A stretch of 64,000 nt of DNA, taken from contig NZ_FSRG01000003.1 in NCBI RefSeq assembly GCF_900129975.1, positions 186,001-250,000 of the forward strand. Reading direction: 5' to 3'. The translations under genes were made by a program, and so were the position numbers. Below, one piece after another: positions 7,633 to 15,121 of the stretch. Each line of letters opens with the position of its first letter. Position 1 is the stretch's first letter. Source of the stretch: Halodesulfovibrio marinisediminis DSM 17456 (GTDB taxonomy: Bacteria; Desulfobacterota; Desulfovibrionia; Desulfovibrionales; Desulfovibrionaceae). Under the pieces are notes generated by a model. It was not told where the DNA came from, ran no database searches, and saw only the letters and a list, made by a program, of their open reading frames with translations.

Positions 7633-8748
7633 TTAAGGGTGCTGAAGTGCCTGATATGTTTGGTAGCTATACTTAGCGACAGAGACGACTTCAGATAATG
7701 CGGGATAGCTGTCCAGCCATTTTACCTTTTTCGGTCTCGAGGGATGCCGCCGGGCTGGAGCACCTACGATTCTCTTATATAAAAGCTTTGCTTTTTCTTC
7801 GTGCCCCTGCTCGTAAATTTTCTTACATATATTTTTAGCAGCATGTTGTGGAGCTCTAGTAAACATACAGGCTCGGGAAATTTGTTGATGCAGATGTACA
7901 CCGGGGCTTAATTTCTCCCCGTGTAAATAAGCAGATGCGGCATTTTCAAAATCGCCTTCTTGAAGAAGAGACTTTGCGGTGGTGTACAAAGGATTTTCTT
8001 TTTCAAACGAATCATAGAGCGGCTTGAGCGCATTGGAAGCACCTTCATAGTCATGCTGCGCCATGAAAATATCACCAGCTGTATTAAGTTCCTGCACGTA
8101 CTGTTCAGTATCTCGTTTACCTTTCCATGCCTTAGCGCGTCCAACATAGGCGGCACCATGTCGTGGATTCAGAGCAATAGCCTGCGAGAAAGTCTCAAGA
8201 GCACTATCCCAATGATGGTTCTTCAGCAGTTTTTTGCCGCGTTCGCAAAGAGTTTCCGCTGTGTCCGGTTCCGGCTCAAGAGGATTTTGTGCTGCTTTTG
8301 CGTCGCCACTCGGTTGTGAAGCCGCAGGGATTGCTGCACCGTAAGTGTTACGCACTGCATGGATTACCTGTTGTACAAGTCCGTCCATCGTGTACGGGCG
8401 GGCTAAAAAGGATGAGTACCCCAGAGTCAAGGTGCGCATCACAAAATCTTTTGTCGGGGAAGTTGCAACTGCGAGAACAGGAATAGCTATTTGAGCTCTG
8501 ATACTTTTGAGCTTATCTATTAAGTACTGAGCATCGCCATCTTTCATCTGAGCACCGCAGATTATCAGGTCGAATGATTCAATTTCACCTGATTGTGCCT
8601 TGGATAACGAACGGAACGTTCCAGAGACAGAATCTACAATCAGTGCACTGCGGATTCCAATGCGGAAGAGCATTTTTCTATCTAATGCTGCCTCAGCACT
8701 GTTTCCGTTGATGATGAGTGCATGTTCAGGTTTTTTGGGTGTGCTCAT
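7633..8748 (-). CDS. Degenerate receiver domain fused to TPR repeats
   Basis: A 371-residue protein. Residues 8-130 resemble a response-regulator receiver: DLIICGAQMKDGDAQYLIDKL sits where DLIITDxxMPxxDG is expected, and SFLARPYT corresponds to the conserved KP loop. The phosphoacceptor Asp is G65, the conserved Lys is R117 and the N-terminal acidic pair reads NGN, so phosphorylation is unlikely. Residues about 165-310 contain TPR-like helices (KKLLKNHHWDSALETFSQAI, ALNPRHGAAYVGRAKAWKG). It probably acts as a scaffold. Similar receiver-TPR proteins occur in Desulfovibrio. GAGG precedes the ATG. It shares its direction with the next zinc-ribbon gene upstream but is separated by about 70 bases. 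Confidence 0.8.
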   Translation of the reverse strand: MSTPKKPEHALIINGNSAEAALDRKMLFRIGIRSALIVDSVSGTFRSLSKAQSGEIESFDLIICGAQMKDGDAQYLIDKLKSIRAQIAIPVLAVATSPTKDFVMRTLTLGYSSFLARPYTMDGLVQQVIHAVRNTYGAAIPAASQPSGDAKAAQNPLEPEPDTAETLCERGKKLLKNHHWDSALETFSQAIALNPRHGAAYVGRAKAWKGKRDTEQYVQELNTAGDIFMAQHDYEGASNALKPLYDSFEKENPLYTTAKSLLQEGDFENAASAYLHGEKLSPGVHLHQQISRACMFTRAPQHAAKNICKKIYEQGHEEKAKLLYKRIVGAPARRHPSRPKKVKWLDSYPALSEVVSVAKYSYQTYQALQHP

Positions 8749-8818
8749 GTAACGCCTCTATGGTGTACATACCTAAGTAGTTTTCAATGTTCTATGCTGG
8801 GGAAAAGAACTGAAGAAA

Positions 8819-9274
8819 TTAGTCGTGTATCGCCTGTTTTTCAGTCGTGGAATCGTCGATGTTGCCGGAAATGACGTGGGCATGTAGGGGAATTACCTTG
8901 CCCATTTTTCTTTCGTTAGGCTGTACTTGGTGAATTTGCTGTGGATTGTATTGCTTGCCGCAACGCCAGCATATTTTTTTTGTATTGCCATGCGGCAGTC
9001 TCACGAGCATTCCTTCTTCTTTGCAACACTCTGGGCAGAACGGACCGTGTCGAACACTGCCAGCCTTCAGCCAATAGTAGTTACCGTCAAAAATCAGGTT
9101 TTCAGAAAAATGAAGGATATCGTCATATTCTTTTACCTGAATCTTGAGCGAGGATACCTGATCGCAAAGCGAAATATACTTAGACTGAAGTTCCTTCAGA
9201 AGATTTTTGGCTTCGCGGTTTTTTCCTTTCAAATAAAGTTCATGAACTTCTTTGAATTTCGAGTAGTCGAGCAT
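8819..9274 (-). CDS. Small coiled-coil and zinc-ribbon protein
   Basis: A 151-residue protein of unknown function. The N-terminal half is a charged helix (FKEVHELYLKGKNREAKNLL and on, about residues 5-50) followed by a zinc ribbon: CPECC near 79-83 and CWRCG near 101-105. The layout resembles proteins that pair a short coiled coil with a nucleic-acid or protein-binding ribbon. The open frame extends to 9328, but the ATG at 9274 has AGAGG at correct spacing and is chosen. No partner is evident nearby. Confidence 0.72.
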   Translation of the reverse strand: MLDYSKFKEVHELYLKGKNREAKNLLKELQSKYISLCDQVSSLKIQVKEYDDILHFSENLIFDGNYYWLKAGSVRHGPFCPECCKEEGMLVRLPHGNTKKICWRCGKQYNPQQIHQVQPNERKMGKVIPLHAHVISGNIDDSTTEKQAIHD

Positions 9275-9471
9275 TAACTGCCTCTTATGCAAGTTGAAAG
9301 TTGTCTTACTACAGCTATCGGTATGCAAAGAGAAATCTTTAAAAAACGGGAGTGGTTATGTGTTATACTCGTATTAGATTTTTCTTTTTGTACAATTAGA
9401 AATGGCTCAAAGTCAACGAAGATGCTTGAAATGCAAAGAAAAAATTATTTTACGATGATGGGAAGAAAATA

Positions 9472-9503
9472 AAAAAAGGCCGTATAAATTGATACGGCCT
9501 TTT
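9472..9503 (-). terminator. Terminator after the adenosine-deaminase-like gene
   Basis: An 8-bp stem (9478-9485 with 9492-9499) flanked by A on the left and T on the right, so it can act in both directions. It lies 19 bases beyond the stop of the leftward gene. Confidence 0.85.
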
Positions 9504-9521
9504 ATGAATAGTGTGAGGAGG

Positions 9522-11024
9522 TTATTGAGAGCTGAATTTGCGTTCAAACTCGACAAATTCAGTTTCAAGATCCCATTGCATACGAGCTTTTGGACTTTCA
9601 GTAAGTAGTTTTTGGCAGATTCCCGTTTCCTTGTTCGTCAGGGAATCGCTACACTCGTCCCCCATTATGTAAGGGGTTGTATTTTTCCAGAGGCTTTTCC
9701 CTGGAAGCAGACTGTATTCAAGGCTGTTACGGATCAGTGTCTTAAGGTCGGTGTAGGAAAGGTTGTAGTCATGAGCTGCACGAGTGTATTCGTTAGTAAT
9801 ATCAATACGTGTTAATCCACCACTTTCGGTCACAACTACTACAGGAACATTGTATTGGTTTAGAACAGGGAACGGATTATCAGTTGCTGATATTGAGCGC
9901 ACTGTTTCTTCACTTGTGAGAGCAATTTCAACAGGGATTTTTTGTTCAGAGAGTGTCTTCAATAATTCAAACGGGTTGTTTTCATACATAATAGCAGAAC
10001 CGTGGCTGATGCGTGTTGCATTACCTTTGGTTACAGCCATGCGGATTCGGTTTTTAAACTGTGTTGGTTGAACCCTACCAAAATCAAGGTAGCCTGCTGT
10101 GATGATAGTCTCAACGTTTGAAAATTCTTTCATGTTCTTCAGGAAGTTCAGCATTTCAATTTGCAGTGCGTAGTCACGCAGAGCAATAGGGTGATCCTCG
10201 TCTCCAGTAAGTGCAACGCCGACGAAATGAGGATCTGCCACGACAGTTTTAAATGCATAAATGAGCTGAGTAAAAACTACAGACGGAGGCTGTGTACGGT
10301 CTACGCTGGCAATCATGCGAACTAAGACTGATTTATCTTGTTGTGTCGGCAGGTAGTTTTGGGTTCCTGCCATGAGTGAATTAAAGCGGGCTTTTTCTTT
10401 TTCTATAGATTCCATAGCTGCAATTGGAGAAAGTGCCGCATACATTTGTTTTGTTGTGCCTTTCCAGTCTGTATTGGCTGCTCTTTTTTTAAGCTTGGGC
10501 GGGAACCAAGGCATCAGTACTTCAAGATAATCAAGGTGCTGGTAGACTGCATTTTCAACAACAGCACCAAGCAGAAAACCAAACTGATCAGGGGTGATAT
10601 TATCGAGGGAAAAAAAATTTTGTTTTGAATTAAATGAAGCAGTAGAGAGTCTGTTAATGGCAGTCAGGTAATTTTCTTCAGACTCAAAAAACTTTTTCGC
10701 AGAAGCGGTTCCCGGAGGGCAGACCCCCCTTAATGGTGGTACCGCGTAATAGGTTGGAAGAGTGATACAGTAGTTTTCTTTTTGAGCAAGCTGCAAATAG
10801 TCTTCTGGGTAGATAGATTCTCTTAATCGAACACGTAAGTCACCGCCTTTGGGCATGCCGGAAACAAAGCCTCGAAGGGTAAGTGGGTTAGAACGGATAG
10901 TCTCATAAAAAGCTTGTGTCTTTTTTTCGTTTGCTGATCGTGATTGTCCCGCAAAGACAGGAGTGGCCGAAAGTGCAAGTAGAAATATCAAGGTAGAGAT
11001 AAGAAATGTTTGAGCAGAATTCAT
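9522..11024 (-). CDS. Exported adenosine-deaminase-like protein with degraded metal site
   Basis: A 500-residue protein starting with a clear signal peptide (MNSAQTFLISTLIFLLALSA, cleavage after VFA). It matches the secreted adenosine deaminase (ADGF/CECR1-like) layout: MPKGGDL at 58-64, a GDE segment near 274, a RISHG motif with H341, and VVVTESGG near 396-403. However, the zinc-binding HxH is RVR (64-66), the HAGE motif is TAGY (309-312) and the catalytic Asp-Asp pair is Glu-Ser. It is therefore probably inactive as a deaminase, perhaps a nucleoside-binding protein. The frame is open across the whole length, so it is under selection. An AGGAG precedes the ATG at 11024; the longer TTG start is less likely. 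Confidence 0.8.
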   Translation of the reverse strand: MNSAQTFLISTLIFLLALSATPVFAGQSRSANEKKTQAFYETIRSNPLTLRGFVSGMPKGGDLRVRLRESIYPEDYLQLAQKENYCITLPTYYAVPPLRGVCPPGTASAKKFFESEENYLTAINRLSTASFNSKQNFFSLDNITPDQFGFLLGAVVENAVYQHLDYLEVLMPWFPPKLKKRAANTDWKGTTKQMYAALSPIAAMESIEKEKARFNSLMAGTQNYLPTQQDKSVLVRMIASVDRTQPPSVVFTQLIYAFKTVVADPHFVGVALTGDEDHPIALRDYALQIEMLNFLKNMKEFSNVETIITAGYLDFGRVQPTQFKNRIRMAVTKGNATRISHGSAIMYENNPFELLKTLSEQKIPVEIALTSEETVRSISATDNPFPVLNQYNVPVVVVTESGGLTRIDITNEYTRAAHDYNLSYTDLKTLIRNSLEYSLLPGKSLWKNTTPYIMGDECSDSLTNKETGICQKLLTESPKARMQWDLETEFVEFERKFSSQ

Positions 11025-11059
11025 AAAAACTCCTGAAATCAAAAGGTGCTGGCCTGTAG

Positions 11060-11713
11060 TTACCGCATCATCATTTTTGAAACGATCATGCGTGAATTGT
11101 TTTCTGTCTGTTGATATTGATCTTTAGACATCCCCGCACCAAGAGCAATGGCGCGCCGTCTGTCTTTATTGATAAAGTCATATCCCTTGTATCCACCGTT
11201 ATTAAGAATTAGCGGAGCTCCTGTAAGCTTTGCTAATTGGGCAACGTGACCGTTTGTCAGTGCATGTTCTGCTCGTGCTGTGATTTCAAGATACACGTTC
11301 TTTTCTGCAGCGAGCGTAGCTTCCTGTTCTGTAATAAGACCAGGGTGGGCAAGATAGTCTGCACCGCCTTCAATTGCAGCAAGGTTTGTCCCTTCATCCA
11401 CAATATCGGCTATAGTTTGTCCGTGTACACATACGATCTGTGCTCCTATATCTCGAGCTTCTGCAATCGAATCTGGAATAAGTTGCGGAGGGATATGTGT
11501 AAGTTCCACCCCGGCGTAGAGATCAATGCCGGAATAGAGAGAATAGTTGCGGATCATTGGAAGAAGGCTTTCCAGCACCCATTGCATATTGGTGGCATCC
11601 ACATGTTCTGTGAAAGCAATGGCACGATAACCTGCTGCTTTAGCAAATCGCATAGCAGCTGCAGGTGTCTGCATTCCAGTGCTAAGAGAAGTATGAACGT
11701 GAAGGTCAATCAT
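11060..11713 (-). CDS. PHP-domain metal-dependent phosphoesterase
   Basis: A 217-residue PHP-superfamily protein. It shows the four metal-binding motifs: DLHVHTS at 3-9, FTEHVD near 36-41, an AGVEL segment near 70 and AHPGLI near 124 with later H and N residues. These proteins hydrolyse phosphate esters (histidinol phosphate, nucleotides) with a trinuclear metal site. It resembles the YcdX-type stand-alone enzymes rather than full histidinol phosphatase. The ATG at 11713 begins directly with the motif strand; the longer frame to 11779 has no support. It lies 35 bases upstream of the deaminase-like gene on the same strand, so both may be co-transcribed. Confidence 0.82.
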   Translation of the reverse strand: MIDLHVHTSLSTGMQTPAAAMRFAKAAGYRAIAFTEHVDATNMQWVLESLLPMIRNYSLYSGIDLYAGVELTHIPPQLIPDSIAEARDIGAQIVCVHGQTIADIVDEGTNLAAIEGGADYLAHPGLITEQEATLAAEKNVYLEITARAEHALTNGHVAQLAKLTGAPLILNNGGYKGYDFINKDRRRAIALGAGMSKDQYQQTENNSRMIVSKMMMR

Positions 11714-11956
11714 TATATAATATCCTGTAGGTTGAATGCGGTTGCGAAAAGAGTACTGTATGCAGCAAGCGCAACACATTATTGTATACTGGTTGGTTAG
11801 GTGCTTTGTCCATAACGAGCAGGGCAGATATTATGCAGCGCTGTGATGCAGCTAAAGACAATATTTTAGATATAAAGTTTGGTTTCTCAAGTATTTATAA
11901 TTTTAGTAAAATTATCTTGCACTTAGGTGTTGTATGAGTATAGTAAATTCAAAACA

Positions 11957-11976
11957 TTAATAATAATTATTCTTAA
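11957..11976 (+). promoter_or_regulatory. Fur/PerR-like palindrome before rubrerythrin
   Basis: A 20-base AT-rich inverted repeat with one mismatched pair, centred 29 bases before the rubrerythrin start. Its TTAATAATAATTATTCTTAA sequence resembles Fur-family boxes, and PerR control of rubrerythrin is known in anaerobes. Confidence 0.5.
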
Positions 11977-11995
11977 TTATAAAAGGAGTTCGTGG

Positions 11996-12580
11996 ATGAG
12001 CAAGCTTAAGGGAACAAAAACAGAGAAGAACATCTTAACAGCGTTTGCTGGTGAGTCTCAGGCTCGTAACCGTTACGACTACTTTGCAGGGGTTGCAAAT
12101 AAAGAAGGCTATGTTCAGGTCTCTAAAATTTTTGAAGAAACAGCTATGCAGGAAAAAGCTCATGCTAAGCGTTTGTTCAAATTCTTAGAAGGTGGCGAAG
12201 CTCAAATTACAGCAGCATTTCCGGCAGGGATTATTGGTGACACCATTACCAACCTGAAAGAGTCCGCTGCTGGTGAACGTCATGAGTATATGGAAATGTA
12301 TCCTGAGTTTGCAGAAATTGCTGAACAGGAATGTTTTCCGGTGGTTGCCGCTGCAATGCGCTCCATCGCAACAGCAGAGAAGCATCATGAACATCGTTAT
12401 CTTGAGCTGATGAATACCATTGAAAATGGTGACGTATTTAAAAAAGCAAAGCCTGTTGTTTGGCGTTGCATTAACTGTGGTTTTGTTCACGAAGGCTTAA
12501 CAGCTCCGGAAGTTTGCCCTGCCTGTGATCATCCGCAGAAGTACTTCGAAGTTCGTCTCGAAAAGTGGTTTATGCCATAG
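11996..12580 (+). CDS. rbr: Rubrerythrin
   Basis: A 194-residue rubrerythrin, a cytoplasmic NAD(P)H-linked peroxidase that protects anaerobes from hydrogen peroxide. The N-terminal four-helix ferritin-like domain carries the diiron ligands in GESQARNRY (about 19-27), ETAMQEKAHAKR (about 47-58) and the later EIAEQE and EKHHEHRY helices. The C-terminal rubredoxin-like domain (about 157-194) has two CxxC pairs, CINC and CPAC. AAGGAG precedes the ATG at 11996; the longer frame to 11927 runs through the operator. It is monocistronic, with a palindrome upstream and a terminator downstream. Confidence 0.96.
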   Translation: MSKLKGTKTEKNILTAFAGESQARNRYDYFAGVANKEGYVQVSKIFEETAMQEKAHAKRLFKFLEGGEAQITAAFPAGIIGDTITNLKESAAGERHEYMEMYPEFAEIAEQECFPVVAAAMRSIATAEKHHEHRYLELMNTIENGDVFKKAKPVVWRCINCGFVHEGLTAPEVCPACDHPQKYFEVRLEKWFMP

Positions 12581-12640
12581 GAATGAGATAAGAATTTTGG
12601 GGATGGCTGAAGAGGTCGTGCTCATTTGATACTAAAGTAA

Positions 12641-12676
12641 GAAAAAGGTGAGTGGCATTTGCCACTCACCTTTTTT
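12641..12676 (+). terminator. Bidirectional terminator after rubrerythrin
   Basis: A 10-bp perfect stem (12647-12656 with 12661-12670), four-base loop, A run before and T run after. It serves rubrerythrin and the convergent gene at 12675-13529. Confidence 0.93.
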
Positions 12677-13529
12677 ATTTTTGTCTAGAACCACCAGCGG
12701 CTATTTTTTCTTTAATAGCGGTGAGCAGGGTTTCTTTTAGATCGGGACGTTGAAGAACTGTCAGGTATGATTCAAGAAAAATTTCAGATTCTTCTAAATT
12801 AGCATCGTAGTGTGTACAGAAAAGGCTGTGCAGCACTGCGTGCTTAGCGCGTTTTAGGTTTACAAAACGCCATGGGTAGAAGTTGTCGAAGTCATAAAAG
12901 TGTAGATCATATGTATCGCCATTAGGGCGCACAGAAATGTTTTTGTCTGTGTCTTCTGTGTAGATTCCGAGGTTATGAAGCTCTGCCATTTTTTTCCCAA
13001 AGAGGATGAAGAAGGCATTACGCTTTTCCTGAGTGAAATCGTGCAGCATGTCACGGAAGTCGTAGAAGTAGATATCCGTGTCCCTGAGCTTACGAGTAAA
13101 CAAAACGGTTTCTGTTCCTGGATGGAGTCTGTCACCGGAAAGCAGGGCGAGTGGCTCTGTTGTCGGCATATTGTTCTGCATCAGGTAGCACATTGTGCTG
13201 AAATTACGTCGTGCTTCAGAAAAGAAGAAACTATGCAGCAGGGTGTGCTTGTAGTCGTTACGGGTGTAAATTTTGGGAAAAATCTCAATGTCGTCGACTG
13301 TAAATGAAATATCGTTAAGCGCTTCACGCTTTTTGTTTTTTGAATGGAATTCATCAGGAAGTGCATTTGTGCGAACTTCCGCCCATGCTGCTTTGAGCTT
13401 TTCAATGAATGCATCTGAAATATGTGGCGCTATACGCCAGACGCGGGCGCCGTCTGACATCGATCTGCCGTTGAAAAGCGCAGCCATGTTTTTAAGAGTG
13501 GTGATTGCTGGGGAATCTGGTCTACTCAT
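12675..13529 (-). CDS. Kdo/WaaP-like lipopolysaccharide kinase family protein
   Basis: A 284-residue protein resembling the protein-kinase-like Kdo/WaaP (RfaP) sugar kinases that phosphorylate lipopolysaccharide core. The catalytic-loop segment reads AELHNLGIYTEDTDKNISV (about residues 185-203), where the E-D-x-x-x-x-N pattern stands for the usual HxDxxxxN, and a second acidic motif HFYDFDNFYPWR follows near 212-223, like the DFD metal-binding motif of kinases. The N-terminal region is poorly conserved. The ATG at 13529 has AGGTGA at good spacing; a GTG 9 bases upstream is less likely. No other envelope gene is adjacent. It could act on another substrate. Confidence 0.66.
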   Translation of the reverse strand: MSRPDSPAITTLKNMAALFNGRSMSDGARVWRIAPHISDAFIEKLKAAWAEVRTNALPDEFHSKNKKREALNDISFTVDDIEIFPKIYTRNDYKHTLLHSFFFSEARRNFSTMCYLMQNNMPTTEPLALLSGDRLHPGTETVLFTRKLRDTDIYFYDFRDMLHDFTQEKRNAFFILFGKKMAELHNLGIYTEDTDKNISVRPNGDTYDLHFYDFDNFYPWRFVNLKRAKHAVLHSLFCTHYDANLEESEIFLESYLTVLQRPDLKETLLTAIKEKIAAGGSRQK

Positions 13530-13655
13530 GTGTGTCACCTGTTATATCTATAATCAAAATGTCTGTGGCGTCATACCATAAACAGTAGCGAAAGGGTATA
13601 TAAGCTTTTTTCAATTAAAAACAATGTCTTGCTACTTTGTTTGTCGATGCGTTTT

Positions 13656-13988
13656 TTAGTGCACTGGTGGTGTGGTGACGTTAATAAGTATGATTCCGAG
13701 AATCATAAGCAGGATCGGTGGAATTATGCGTGGACTGAGATGCACATGAAAAATGACTCGATCAACAATAAAGCTACCCGCAATGCCACCTACTCCCCAT
13801 AGTGCGTATGCAACAGAAAGATGGAAATACGACAACGCTGGCTTAAGCATTAAAAATGCACCGATTACAAGCAGAATGGAAAGTATGCCCCAGCGTTTTA
13901 TGGAAAAGCCTTTGGAGCGTTTAATAGCCCAGTTGGCGGCAATGTCTAATCCTATGGAGCTGAGAATCCAGAGTAAGGCATTAATCAT
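13656..13988 (-). CDS. SMR-type transporter subunit, MdtI-like
   Basis: A 110-residue protein with four membrane helices, of the small multidrug resistance family. The first helix reads LLWILSSIGLDIAANWAIK; the membrane-embedded acidic residue that couples proton and substrate in this family is Glu in almost all members but Asp (D15) here. It starts 8 bases inside the end of the next gene upstream, so the pair is translationally coupled and likely forms a heterodimer like MdtJI or EbrAB. Substrates may be polyamines or quaternary amines; nothing here defines them. Confidence 0.82.
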   Translation of the reverse strand: MINALLWILSSIGLDIAANWAIKRSKGFSIKRWGILSILLVIGAFLMLKPALSYFHLSVAYALWGVGGIAGSFIVDRVIFHVHLSPRIIPPILLMILGIILINVTTPPVH

Positions 13989-14319
13989 TGGAGTACCTTA
14001 TAGCGTGATGCAACCAAATAAGTCCTGCCATTACGCAGGCGATACCGATAATCTTTAGTGGTGGCATAGGCTCGTTGAACAGGAAAAAGCTTGTCATGGC
14101 AACAAGAGCCAAGCCTACGCCTTCCCAGCAAGTATAGGCAATGCCAAGAGGAATTCGTATTACGGCCTTTGACAGCAGGTAGTAGGACAGTGCGATAAAT
14201 AAACTGGTGGCAACCATACCTATCCGTCCGGAGTGGATGTCATCAAAGGCTTTAAGCGATGTTGTCCCTGCAATTTCACTTATTATTGCGGCTAACAGGA
14301 ACAACCAATAGCGGAGCAT
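13981..14319 (-). CDS. SMR-type transporter subunit, MdtJ-like
   Basis: A 112-residue, four-helix SMR protein. The family Glu is present (E14 in LAAIISEIAGTTSLK), followed by the conserved Y/W motifs SYYLLSKAVIRIPLGIAYTCWEG abridged to IPLGIAYTCWEG near 57-68. AGGAGG precedes the ATG at 14319; the longer frame is not used. Its stop overlaps the start of the second SMR gene by 8 bases. A heterodimer would have one canonical Glu and one Asp site. The inner membrane is the expected location. Confidence 0.86.
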   Translation of the reverse strand: MLRYWLFLLAAIISEIAGTTSLKAFDDIHSGRIGMVATSLFIALSYYLLSKAVIRIPLGIAYTCWEGVGLALVAMTSFFLFNEPMPPLKIIGIACVMAGLIWLHHAIRYSND

Positions 14320-14502
14320 AATTCCTCCTGATGATTGAATGTGCGTAGATGTCGAGAGTCTTTTGGGATGATAGTTCATTGCAAGTATCCAGAGCTATGA
14401 GAAGTATGATGCACAGGTGGCAAAGGAGGCAACGAGGCATAGAAAAGTGGTAAAAGGGAAGTATCATCCTATGGTTAGAAAAGGTAAATAGAAATTATGC
14501 AT

Positions 14503-14535
14503 AAAAAAAACGCTCTACTGTGTAGAGCGCTTTTT
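14503..14535 (-). terminator. Terminator after the BFN-domain gene
   Basis: An 8-bp stem (14511-14518 with 14522-14529) with a TGT loop; on the minus strand it is followed by a run of eight T. It lies just past the stop at 14537. Confidence 0.88.
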
Positions 14536-14536
14536 C

Positions 14537-15121
14537 TTACATTTTGTATTTTGTATCCGGCTGCATTTTTTTGAGCAGGTCGGCTAGAGAGTCATCATCT
14601 CTTTTTTGTTCTGCCGCCTGTGCAATGCGTCTTGAGTCGTTTTGTGACTGCCGGTCGTTCTGGGCAGAGCGCATCATCTGCGCTGCACCATCTGTTGCAA
14701 GATCATTCGGTTGTGGAGAATTATCTGGTCCAGTGCCAACCGCATCCAGAACAGACTGCGATACCAGAATTGGGATACCGGCGCGTAAAGCTAGTGCAAC
14801 ACCGTCGGATGGTCTGCAGTCTATACGGCTGCGTTTGCCATCCATGTCGACATCCAGTTCCGCAAAATAAGTTCCATTTTCAACGCGAATAATATCTACT
14901 CCCAATAATTGGGCACCTAGTTCTTCTATGCTCTTGAGCATTAGGTCATGCGTCAGGGGGCGTGGAACATCTACCTGGTTCAGGAAGATGGAAATAGCCA
15001 TGGCCTCCATTGCACCGATCCAGATATTCAGCATTTTTTCGCCTGCTGGATCTTTCAGCATGAGTATGGGAGCTCGAGTTTTCTTATCCAGCGAAAGTCC
15101 GGCGACTTCCATTCTTACCAT
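14537..15121 (-). CDS. Bifunctional nuclease (BFN/DUF151) domain protein
   Basis: A 194-residue protein with a BFN (DUF151) domain in residues about 3-130. It shows the conserved blocks RAPILMLKDPAGEKMLNIWIG, PRPLTHDLM and RIDCRPSDGVALALR. Plant members have RNase and DNase activity; bacterial function is not settled. The C-terminal 60 residues are Gln/Asn/Asp-rich and probably disordered (NSPQPNDLATDG and on). Its start overlaps the miaB stop by 7 bases (ATGGTAA), so it is co-translated with miaB, a gene pair that hints at an RNA-related role. AGGAG precedes the ATG. Confidence 0.88.
   Translation of the reverse strand: MVRMEVAGLSLDKKTRAPILMLKDPAGEKMLNIWIGAMEAMAISIFLNQVDVPRPLTHDLMLKSIEELGAQLLGVDIIRVENGTYFAELDVDMDGKRSRIDCRPSDGVALALRAGIPILVSQSVLDAVGTGPDNSPQPNDLATDGAAQMMRSAQNDRQSQNDSRRIAQAAEQKRDDDSLADLLKKMQPDTKYKM

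Noticed and set aside
9287-9472. Open frame of 61 codons on the plus strand
   Set aside because: It runs into the terminator region, has no ribosome binding site and has no protein-like pattern.
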